Assembly (NCBI GenBank): GCA_030278955.1
Contig: JAOANR010000003.1
Location: 54,470,902-54,534,901, forward strand
Direction of reading: 5' to 3'
DNA: 64,000 nucleotides
Source: Hygrophila difformis
Taxonomy: Eukaryota; Streptophyta; Magnoliopsida; Lamiales; Acanthaceae
Every line of letters starts with the position of its first letter. Position 1 is the stretch's first letter. Position numbers and translations under genes: made by a program. This document shows, in pieces, positions 55,430 to 64,000 of this stretch. The notes below the pieces were generated by a model. The model did not search any database, was not told the origin of the DNA, and worked only from the letters and a program-made list of their open reading frames with translations.

Positions 55430-55920
55430 TGGCTAATCGTTGATGAGAAGAGAACACGTAGACAGAACTAGAAATGAATTTTCGACTACCTATTCACGGG
55501 AAAGGAACATGTTACTGCTATGGAAATGCTTTCCACGCATTCCATATCTCAATAATGATGAAAATGGTAATTACTAATCTGAATAAAATGGAATTAATTA
55601 AAAATGGCAGTTACTCCACTAATTTCGGACATCACCGATCCACATTCCATTATTTTCTTTTGCTTTGTATGGAATGAATTGCACCAATTCAGACGCGTAG
55701 CACATCCTCCATTATGACAGAACAGGTCTGCATATGCAGAGATGTATTACTCAGTACAGTAACTGAATTGATTGACTCTTGCTCATGTCCAAAGGGTCGG
55801 GTATAGTTCTTTTTTGTAATTGATAACCTGGGACAAAGTCGACAGCTCATGTTTATGGTATAAAAATATTTTTCTTTCTTCTCAAAAAAAAAAAAACTAC
55901 AGATGGAAAATTACAAAAGG

Positions 55921-57006
55921 TAAAGAACGAAGTCAATGGGATGAGAGAAAATGAGAATAAAAGAAAGGACTATGAGAAAAATAATTATTATCACTTGTTT
56001 GTAAGTTTAATAAGAATGGAAAGAAAATCAAATGGGAGGAAAATTTTGCAATTAACAATATATAAGTCTTCATTTTCCCCTTTTCTTTTATTTTATTTTC
56101 TTAACTGTCAAAAAAAATCGAAAAGAAAAAGGAAAGGGATAGACATTTAACGGGAAAAAAATAAATAAAGAATATAGTTAAGAAAAATCTATAATATGAA
56201 TAATATATATTTTACGTATATATTTCTTGAGAGAAAATTAGAAATATAACTACACTAATAAATATACATATATAATAGTAATAATAATTTTTATATATAT
56301 CATTATATAAGTGTGAATGGTTTGTAGTTTGCTACATAAAATGTCAATTTTGCCCTTGAAAGTATTAATCATTTTTATTGGCTATGTTACCATTGAAAGT
56401 ATTAATGGTTTTTACTTTCCTACATAAAATAACCATTTAACCCTTGAATTTGTATTGTATTTACTACAAATACCAGCTATTATTATTTTAAGTTGTTTTT
56501 CTATTATTTCAAATGTCATTGGTGTGTCCCGCTTTCTTTTTTATTTATTCCAAATGTCTTTAGTTTTGCATTTGACAATGATAAAATTTGCATAAAATGA
56601 GCCATAAAAGTTATTTTTTATTTACATTAAGTTTTGTCCTTACATTAAACTAATATTTGAAAATACAAATGTCATTTTTTTCCCTTAGATTTTAGTATCG
56701 TTAAGGGTATCAGATATAGTTAATTCCATATGAGACAATTGAAACAATCGTACCATTATGATATCATCGTCACCATCTAAATATCAAATCTTACTACCGA
56801 GGAGCGTAGCCCGCTCATTTTCAATGTTTTGGTTTATTTATAAAATGTAACTTGATGATAAACTTTTGTTTAAGTATTTTTTTTTTAAAATTTATTGTTT
56901 TACTCATTTAGATAATAAATAAATAAAAGCCCCCATTTTATAAGACACTCGGAAAATTAAACAGGGCCCCAAAAATGGTTGCTCCGCCCCGACAATTATT
57001 ATAATA
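55921..57006. other. AT-rich intergenic DNA with worn repeats
   Basis: TACATAAAATGTCAATTTTGCCCTTG and TACATAAAATAACCATTTAACCCTTG (about 56332 and 56423) are related to each other. GGGGCCCTGTTTAATTTTCC on the minus strand near 56960 resembles an hAT-type end. No gene. Confidence 0.4.
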
Positions 57007-57266
57007 CTCCCTCCGTTTTTTAATATCTTTACCCTTTGAATAGTTGATACTATTCATTAAATAACTTTGATTTAACTTTTTAGTATAGTTGTGTATGATA
57101 AAACATAGTCAATTGAGATCTTGTTGGATTCGTCTAATCGCGTAGATTTATAATATCAATTTTTTATAATTTTTACTTGTATATAATTTGAGTTATTAAT
57201 GATTAAAAACGTACATTGGATTGCGTGCAGTTAAGAAGTGGAGAAGTTAAAAAAAAACGGAGGGAG
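57007..57266. mobile_element. Stowaway-type MITE
   Basis: CTCCCTCCGTTTTTTAATATC and AAAAAAAACGGAGGGAG, TA flanks; typical internal words (TTGTTGGATTCGTCTAATCG, GTACATTGGATTGCGTG). Confidence 0.85.
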
Positions 57267-57279
57267 TATTACATTTCGA

Positions 57280-57790
57280 AAGTCTTTTAGCTAAATAGGC
57301 TCAGGCTAAGGCTTTATAAAGAGCCTATTAGGCCTATCAGGCTGGCATACTTATAATTATTATTAGTATATTTATGTTTATTGCACAGAATAAATATTGT
57401 AGATTCATGAAAACAGAAAAAATATGTCATATTATTATTATTATTATTTTATGTAAAATAATTATTAATGTGATCTTACGTAGTTTTAAAATATATAAAG
57501 ATTTTTCCCCAGTGGATAAAGTATTGATTGCTAAGTGCACAAATTCATGTCTTACAACCTTATAATTATATCCGGACATATTTAAAATAATTCTAACTTA
57601 ATTTTAAAATAGGCTTAATTAGGCTATTAGAAGGCTTAAAATCTGGCCTATTTAAAATAGGCCAGGCTTAGGATTATAAAATAGGCCTATCACAGGTATA
57701 GGTCAGACTCGGGCTGTATAAAATCGAAGTAGACCTAGGCCGTACAAACCTAAGCTAGCCCGGCCTAGGCTATTTCAACCCCTAGTAGCT
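57280..57790. mobile_element. AGGCTTAGGCC-rich repeat element
   Basis: Subterminal words AGGCTCAGGCTAAGG, AGGCCTATCAGGC, AAAATAGGCCAGGCTTAGG and CCGGCCTAGGCTATTTCAACCCC recur at both sides of an AT-rich middle. A related piece is at 58285-58415. Looks like a non-autonomous DNA transposon (hAT-like CAACCCCTA end); TSD not resolved. Confidence 0.5.
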
Positions 57791-58159
57791 ATTGAGTTTT
57801 GTCATTAATTTCATTAGTAACCTAATTTTATTACTGTTCTTTTTTAGGTGAATATCCTAATTTTATTAGTTTGTTACCCAAAAAAAATAATCGGTCAATA
57901 AATATATGTGCATTTTTTCAGTGATTAGTATGATATTTTTTGTTTGGTCAATCTACATGATTTTGTTCTTGGACACCAATCTCCCAAAGGGCCGTCCTAA
58001 TGGAATTACATGTGTATTTATGTTCGAACCTCTTCCCTTGGATTGCACCCATCAGATTGATTTTGTTTTTAGAAAAAAAAAAAAGAATATAAAGAAAGAA
58101 CAAGAAAAGTTACAGTATAATTGGATTTACAAGCAATAATAAAGAAATCTGATCTACCA

Positions 58160-58618
58160 AACGTACATGAGGCGTCATAGGCATTAGAGAGTCTAGTCCT
58201 TTAATTTGGTGGCCTCACCTCAAATCTGAAATTTCTATCATCTACACATCTCTCTCTCTCTCCCCCTCTCGTCATAAGCAATAAATAAGTCAGGCTTAGG
58301 CCTATAAGATAGGACTATCAATGATAAAAAAATCAAGCTCGAGCCTTGGAAAATCGACGTAGGTCTAGGCCGTTCAGGCCTAAGCCTAGCCCGACCTAGC
58401 CTATTTCCACTCCAAGACAGGAAGCAGAAAGAACCAAGTAAGCCTTTTTAGCTTTCTCATCTCTCCCCACCACTTACTTCTTGACTTTGCCCATCTTTCT
58501 TGTTTGTTTTTTTAGGATTCTTTTCTTTTGATTCTAAAACTTTTTTGGGTACACACAAAATAGCTATTTCACTCTCTCAATTTCATTTGAGATGAAAGTT
58601 GCTTTTATTTTGTTATTC
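58160..58618 (+). repeat. Left copy of a local duplication (5-prime UTR/intron-like)
   Basis: Shares with 62605-63145: ATAGGCATTAGA...GTCTAGTCCTTTAATTTG, GGCCTCAC, a CT repeat, AACCAAGTAAGCCTTT, CTTTGCCCATCTTTCTTG, TTTTGATTCT, CTAGCTATTTCACTCTC-like sequence and GAGATGAAAGTTGCTTTTAT. Interrupted by an AGGCTTAGGCC element piece at 58285-58415. CT-rich DNA followed by AACCAAG/GTAAGC-like sites suggests gene 5-prime UTR with an intron donor. Confidence 0.7.
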
Positions 58619-58765
58619 CATTTGTTCCTTTTTAGTTGTCTAATCTCTTTTTAGTTGTTTTTTTTAGAGATTTAAAAGTGTTCCACAATAGTAAACATTT
58701 TTATATAGTTATAAATAGTTATGCTATGTTTTTACTATATTGTCTTTCACTTTATATAAATGCTA

Positions 58766-59021
58766 CTTCCTCCGTTTCACTATTTTTGTTACGGACCCAC
58801 CAAACACGTATGTCCATACACATTTTTAACGGTTAATAACTTAAATTGTATACAACGAAAAGTTATAAAAAGTTAATTGTCTAAAACTACAAGATTAGAC
58901 GAATCTAACAAGATCTCACTTGACTATGTTTTTTCTTACATAGCTATGATAAAAATTCGAATCAAAGTTAAACAATGAATAGTGCCAGAAAATCATCCAT
59001 AACAAAACACCGAGACAGAGG
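58766..59021. mobile_element. Stowaway-type MITE
   Basis: CTTCCTCCGTTTCACTATTTTTGTTAC at the left, ACACCGAGACAGAGG at the right, TA flanks. Closest in the window to 44595-44846. Confidence 0.8.
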
Positions 59022-59329
59022 TAGTAGTATTTGTTGACATTTATTAAGAATGAGTTTAGTTGATGGGTAAAAATATAAATTTATGAGTTAATTAATGCAA
59101 ACATTGGTTATTGAAATTGAACTGTAAACAACAACTATTTAGGAACTTAGTGAGTATTTTTATTTTTTTGGGATGATCCATTGAAGGCCTGGAAATGGGT
59201 GATGGAAGTCCATATGCATGCCACACAATTACAAAGGGAATAAAAGGAATAAAAGGATGTACAGGGGCAATATCCCTTCTTAATTGATTTCATGAGTTTA
59301 TTGATTCTTTCATATTGTTTAATTTGGGG

Positions 59330-59850
59330 TCCACCACGCAGTTGCCGGCGCCGGCGCTGCTGCTGCCGGTGCCGGCCGGCCCCGCTGACATCGCCACAGC
59401 GCCTCCACCACTCAGCCTCCATTTCTGCCACCACCGCCTGCAGCATCATCGCCACCACCAGAGCCCACTGCCGACATCATCTTCGCCACCATCTTCACCA
59501 CGCCATCGCCACCACTGCCATCTCCTTCAAATCCACTCTCCGCCACCACCGCGATCATCCTCCCCATCTCCAACCACCAACACCACTGCCACCACCACCA
59601 GCCTCCCATCGCCATCAACGAGCCGACACCACCATGGCCATCTCCCTCGAAACAATTCCTCACCTCCAGGCTCCATCCCACACACCACCATCCCTTCTCC
59701 TCAACTCAACAAAACCAAAACAAAGAATAAAAAATAAAAATAGAGAAAGAGATAGAGAAGGAGAGTCGCCCCATCGCCGCTGCCGCCGCCGCCCGCCTCC
59801 ACGCTGGAAGCCGTGGTGTGATGTTGATGTGGATATTGAAAAAAAAAAAG
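59330..59850. repeat. CCACCG-rich low-complexity region
   Basis: GC-rich run of CCACCA, GCCACC and CCGGCG words in an otherwise AT-rich region. Several frames stay open on both strands (for example 59292-59855, rich in Arg, Pro and His), but composition explains this and no domain is seen. Could be a captured exon fragment. Confidence 0.55.
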
Positions 59851-60220
59851 TGTAGGGCGGTTTGAGGTGAAGAAAGGGATGGGTGAGAGTGACTGAGGGA
59901 ACATATTTTAGGAATTAAAAAGAAGATAGATATATAATGTCGGCAGCCGGTCGCCATTGGTGCTGTCTCCATGGCCGCCCGTCGCTTTCGTGCTTGGAGA
60001 AAATCTGGAGTGTGGGGGCTGACTGAAGAAAACATGTGGAGAATAGTGGAGGGGGCAGTAGTAGACATAGGGGAAGGAGGACTGTCGGTGTTAGGAGGTG
60101 AGGAATACAGATTTCAGTTTATATAAAGCACCTCCATTTCTTCCTTTCTGTATCAGATTTCAGCCTTCTTTTCCATCATCTTCTAAGAATTTTCTTCCAT
60201 TCTTCCACCTTTCTGCTATT

Positions 60221-60242
60221 TTTCTTTCTTTCTTTCTTTCAT
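60221..60242. repeat. (TTTC)n microsatellite
   Basis: About five TTTC units in a row inside pyrimidine-rich DNA. Confidence 0.8.
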
Positions 60243-60249
60243 TCTTTCA

Positions 60250-60682
60250 TACCATCTTCAATCCAATCCTCTATTTTTGCGGAGTTACAGTGTAAATCTC
60301 TATTTTTACAGATAGTTATAGTAATTTCATCTCCAATCCATTCATCTATTTTTGCAGGATTAACGAATATTCCCTATCTATTCTATTTTAAATTACTTTT
60401 TAAATGTTAAAAAAATTAAATTTACAATTGATCCATATTTTTTCAATTGATAATATTTTTACATTAATTTATGATAATACATAAATTTTAAAATTTTTAA
60501 AAAAATAAAAAATGAAGGAAAAAAATGCAATGCGTGAATAGTTTTCCTCATTTGAGAGAAACACTGTAGCACCCACCCATTTGGAAGGGTGCTTTCTGCA
60601 AAAATGCAGGGTGGGTTGGAGCCCACCCTGCAGTCCCACCCAGCAATAATAGAGAAATGCACGGTGTGTTGGAGATGTTCTC
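60250..60682. mobile_element. Possible MITE with CATCTYCAA ends
   Basis: CCATCTTCAATCCAAT at 60252 faces TTGGAGATGTTCTC at about 60669 (complement AACATCTCCAA). CTATTTTTGCGGAG, CTATTTTTACAG and CTATTTTTGCAGG recur inside, and GCAGGGTGGGTTGGAGCCCACCCTGC (60607-60632) is a palindrome. Superfamily uncertain. Confidence 0.35.
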
Positions 60683-60775
60683 AGTTCTTATTATTTTTGT
60701 TAGAGTTCAGTAGCAATATAGTTGATCCGTGGAATTATCATGGTAATATAGTACTTATTAGAATTTGAAAATGTG

Positions 60776-61129
60776 GGAAAAAAGCCAAAATCATCCCACA
60801 ACTTTGGTGCATTTCTCAAATGATCCCATAATTGTGCACTTCACTTAATTCATCCATTATGTTTGCTAATCCTCACCCAAATGATCCCATCGGAGGTTAA
60901 TCGCGAGGATTAACGGGTTAATCATCCCATAATTTTCATCCGTTTCTCAAATGGTCCCATAATTAATTACTTAATCCTTGCGACACGTCAACCTAGAAGA
61001 TCATTAACCTCGGATGGGATCATTTGGGCGAGGATTAGCAAACATATTGGATGGATTAAGTGAAGTGCACAGTTATGGAACCATTTGAGAAACGCACGAA
61101 AGTTGTGGGATGATTTTGGCTTTTTTTCC
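60776..61129. mobile_element. Foldback MULE-like element, perfect 11-bp TSD
   Basis: TSD TTGAAAATGTG at 60765-60775 and 61130-61140. Arms begin GGAAAAAAGCCAAAATCATC, match over about 130 bases (CTCAAATGRTYCCATAA, GTGCACTTCACTTAATYCAT, TTTGCTAATCCTC) and meet near 60940. 354 bp, non-coding. Ends resemble those of the 49871-51390 element. Confidence 0.85.
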
Positions 61130-61166
61130 TTGAAAATGTGTAGTTATTATTTAATCTAAAATGTTA

Positions 61167-61501
61167 CTACTTCGGTCCTTCCTTCCCCATAAAAGTGTTC
61201 TAAAATTTTGGCACTGTATTTTTTATGTTGGAATAATTAGTATTTAATATAAATGTAGATTAGTGTTAAAGTATAGTAAATTAGGAATTTATGCGATGTG
61301 ATTGTAATGAATTTAAATTTTTAATTAATATATTTATGTGTGATGTGATAGTGGTGTGTTTGAAATTTTAATGAATTTATTTATTGATTTGATAGGATAG
61401 GAGTGAATTTGTATTTAATTATTTCCTAAAAAGGAAATGAGACAATTGAAGTGTGACGAACAAAAAAAAAAAGTCAAACGGAATTAATGGGACGGAGTGA
61501 G
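61167..61501. mobile_element. Stowaway-like MITE of a second subfamily
   Basis: CTACTTCGGTCCTTCCTTCC at the left, TTAATGGGACGGAGTGAG at the right, TA-type flanks. Interior (GTGTTCTAAAATTTTGGCAC, AATGAGACAATTGAAG) differs from the main family. Confidence 0.6.
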
Positions 61502-62604
61502 TATTATAGAATACTAATTTAACATTAAAATTTTTGCTAGTCAAATAGCTCTAAAGGGGTATCTGGTCGTAGCATGTGCTTGTATCATATCCTGCCCACA
61601 GTAACTGTAAGTGGATTTTTACTCTTTGTAATAAGCCCAGATTTATTTTAACTTGAGCATAAATTTCAATACTATTTTTGCATTTTAAATTTATGTTTAT
61701 TGCTCCCTAGTGCTTTTGGATTATCGGTATGCTATTTTTACTGTGCTTTATATTATGTGCTTTAAAATTTATTGCAACGAATCATATGGTTTGAAGAACT
61801 CATAGTTATGGAGTTGGGTTTTCGTTCTGGGTCGGTCGATGCCACCTCCGCCATCTGAGCCGAGAGACATGCCATTCGGGGACTGATGGACATTGATGCA
61901 ATGCCATGACTGGATTCAAAGTGGTTGGAAGGAAATTCCTGGATTATGCATAAATAATTCTCATTTAAGCATTCCATAACTATAAATGTTGTTTTTAAAT
62001 TATTTCTACAACTCGACCACCTCCGGTAGTAAATGTCTACTTACTCAGCCATTGTTTTTGTTGATTCTACATTGTTACTATTTCATTTCAGGATTTGAAA
62101 CCCGCAATGTTCGGCAGAACATTATTTGCACGGGCACAGTTTGTGATATTAATATTATTTTAAAAATGTATATTTTTAAATTTCATTTGGAACAAAATTT
62201 ATTACTTGGCAGAGATATATTTTTAGCATGAAAAATTATTTGGGATTTTAATCATCTTTTACAAAGATTTATATATTGCTTTCAATAAAGTGTTTTTAAC
62301 AAATTGTTGTAAAACATTGGCCCATTATTTAAACTCCGGGATATTTCTGCTGGCCTTAGCGCATGTGACACGAAATACGTGGTGTTCGACGGTTCGCGCT
62401 TTGCTTCCGCTGTTCCTATAAGGGAAAATAGAGGTATTACACCCAACCTATAGTTCGGGGTTTGATTCATCACCCGGTCTCTTATCCACTCGTCTTTGTC
62501 CCTTTACAATTTGTGCGACATGATCTCTATCGCTCTTTTTTAATCTGTATAAACTGTTAATCTATATAAGCTGTTTTTTTTAAAAAAAAAAAAAAAGTAC
62601 ATTA
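61502..62604. other. Intergenic DNA, no gene recognised
   Basis: Only short frames without domains (61977-61762 minus, 61986-62231 plus). The piece 62330-62510 is less AT-rich (CGGTTCGCGCTTTGCTTCCGC) and may be a transposon scrap. Confidence 0.4.
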
Positions 62605-62766
62605 CACGTGATAGGCATTAGACACTAGACAGTCTAGTCCTTTAATTTGCTGGCCTCACACATCTCACCATTGAATGCATTTCCCCACTCCTTATTAATT
62701 CCTTGTGTACTCCTTTATTACTTCACATTTCTTCATTTCATTTTCATTTTTAATTTTTTATTACAC

Positions 62767-62799
<33 letters not shown>

Positions 62800-63145
62800 T
62801 CTCTCTGTGTGGGTGTGTGTTAGTGTTTTATGCCTAGCTATCCTTCAAGCTAGCTAATAGCAGAAGGCCCCAGGAACCAGAAACAACCAAGTAAGCCTTT
62901 CTCATCTCTCCTTAGTACTACTACTACTATATACTACTAGTATCTCCAATGTCTCTAATTTTCTAAAACTGTACAACCCACCATTGATTTCTTCACTTTG
63001 CCCATCTTTCTTGCTTTTTGTAGGATTCTCAATTCTTAGCTGTTCCCTTGTTTTTTCTTTTGATTCTGCAACTTTTTTGGGGTAAACACAAGCTAGCTAT
63101 TTCACTCTCATTTTGAGATGAAAGTTGCTTTTATTTTGTTATTTG
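62605..63145 (+). repeat. Right copy of the local duplication (5-prime UTR/intron-like)
   Basis: Partner of 58160-58618, uninterrupted. It contains a longer (CT)n tract (62766-62812), AACCAAGTAAGCC and GAGATGAAAGTTGC. This may be the 5-prime UTR of a gene beyond the right edge, with the left copy a duplicated, decayed version. Confidence 0.7.
62766..62812. repeat. (CT)n microsatellite
   Basis: About 20 CT units broken by two GT steps. CT runs near transcription starts are common in plant 5-prime UTRs. Confidence 0.85.
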
Positions 63146-64000
63146 GACACTGTAAAATATCCCGTCTTAATTTCATGAGTTTATTTGTTGATTCTTCCAT
63201 GTATGAGGTTGACCAAAGTTCACAAATCTTACATATACTTCTACATCGTAGTACATGCAATTATAATAAACATAATCAATATATTAAACCATTACTTTTA
63301 AAATAATCAATCGTAGAATGCCACACTTACAGGGTTAGCAACTACTTCATAAGATCACCAATTATTTTTCCTTTTAAAATAAATTTCACACCAGTATTAA
63401 TTAACACCAAATTTCATGAGTAGTTAATAAATGTATAACGTAATGAGTATTAATACATCTAAAGAAAAATCTTCATATTCAAATAGCGGATTAAAATATT
63501 TAATAAAATATATTACTACTAATTTAAAAAACAAGTTGAATAACACAATACTTTAAAATAAATTTTAGTTTATATAAATACTTCTAGAAACTTCTTTTCA
63601 GCTATTTCACTTTCACCAATATTTTAATATGAACTGCTAAATTAGTTAAATAAATAAATGTTTAATTTATAAATAAGGACGACTAATTACTACTTACTAG
63701 TATTTATTTAATTTATTTAGAATCATATATAAAATATATACATGCTCATATGATGATAGGTGAAGCACACTTACCACCCCCATATTTCTCTAATTTAATC
63801 ATATGTATTATGATGCACTTTGCATTATTTTTTATTTTTTTTTACATCTATATTGAAGTGAAATATATGGAGATAATAATTAATTAATTAATTAATTAGA
63901 AAGAGTGATTTGCTATACTAATAAGAGTATGTAATGGCACCCTAAAGAGCTGTACACTGCACTGCACTCAGTTTTTTTGGAGATAATTCCAGTGCAAATG
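63146..64000. other. AT-rich right end of the window
   Basis: No coding signal. A (TTAA)n tract at about 63876-63898. A gene may start beyond the window. Confidence 0.4.

Larger units (their letters stand above)
53445..55896 (+). mobile_element. Retroposed 2.45-kb segment with poly-A tail
   Basis: Bounded by the duplication above and ending in 12 A (55885-55896). It has no RT motif, so it is either a LINE-mobilised transcript or a chimeric retrocopy. It contains a plus-strand frame 53770-54000 (ending EISMYRSHIWLWNTLE) and the minus-strand frame 55429-55094. A plus-strand transcript would make the latter antisense. Source gene not recognised. Confidence 0.5.

Noticed and set aside
56790..56830. 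Helitron terminus (TCTTACTACCGAGGAGCGTAG)
   Set aside because: Only one end-like motif is seen, with no CTRR end and hairpin pair nearby.
53204..56994. Long hAT element with CAGGGCCAGAGCCAGG / CGGGGCGGAGCAACC ends
   Set aside because: The ends are only loosely complementary, no 8-bp duplication matches, and there is no transposase-like frame inside.
57950..58085. Second SINE, with B-box-like TGTTCGAACCTC and an A tail
   Set aside because: No convincing A box at the right distance and no duplication flanks it.
59292..59855. Arg/Pro/His-rich protein of 187 residues
   Set aside because: Low-complexity CCACCG composition keeps several frames open on both strands; no domain or start context.

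Overview
This is a stretch of flowering-plant nuclear DNA, probably eudicot; I cannot name the species. The evidence is spliced plant-type exons of a branched-chain aminotransferase, Tat-lineage Ty3/gypsy and Ty1/copia LTR retrotransposons, many Stowaway-type MITEs (CTCCCTCCGTCCC ends, TA duplications) and LINE RNase H remnants. No intact host gene is evident. The window is a layered repeat landscape with one decayed host gene.

Layout. 1-8600: old degraded repeat DNA with unusual clusters of the palindrome AATTCGGTCTAGACCGAATT, broken minus-strand reading frames I cannot assign, a 67-bp tandem duplication and an 18-bp CpG-rich minisatellite. 9527-22067: Gypsy-1, a complete 12.5-kb Tat-type element on the minus strand (TSD GAAAC). 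23569-30946: a branched-chain aminotransferase pseudogene, split by a 5.5-kb copia element (23787-29286, TSD AGGGG) and two MITEs. 31036-43561: Gypsy-2, a complete 12.5-kb relative of Gypsy-1 on the plus strand (TSD AATAT), inserted 89 bp beyond the aminotransferase stop codon. 43567-64000: AT-rich intergenic DNA with about a dozen Stowaway-like MITEs (some nested), two LINE 3-prime fragments, foldback elements with 11-bp TSDs, an hAT-type MITE, a poly-A-tailed retroposed segment and a local duplication that looks like gene 5-prime sequence.

How the parts work together. Each gypsy element has LTR, PBS, gag-protease, then an ATGATG stop/start overlap into reverse transcriptase, RNase H, a second (archaeal-type) RNase H and integrase. 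Downstream of pol, on the opposite strand, each carries a four-exon gene: plant-mobile-domain, basic nuclear-signal-like segment, coiled coil, acidic tail. Intron phases 1-0-1 are the same in both copies. Gag-pol and R-U5 are nearly identical between the elements, while the antisense gene and U3 are strongly diverged, which suggests module exchange. Between pol and this gene there is a second short antisense unit with its own TATA and AATAAA signals. This antisense cargo is the most interesting system here.

Relative ages by LTR comparison: Gypsy-2 has no substitutions between its LTRs (two 1-bp indels), Gypsy-1 has two substitutions and two indels, and the copia has three substitutions plus a 68-bp duplication confined to its 3-prime LTR. 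All three have coding lesions in this copy. Everything is read by eye; no alignment or database search was run.
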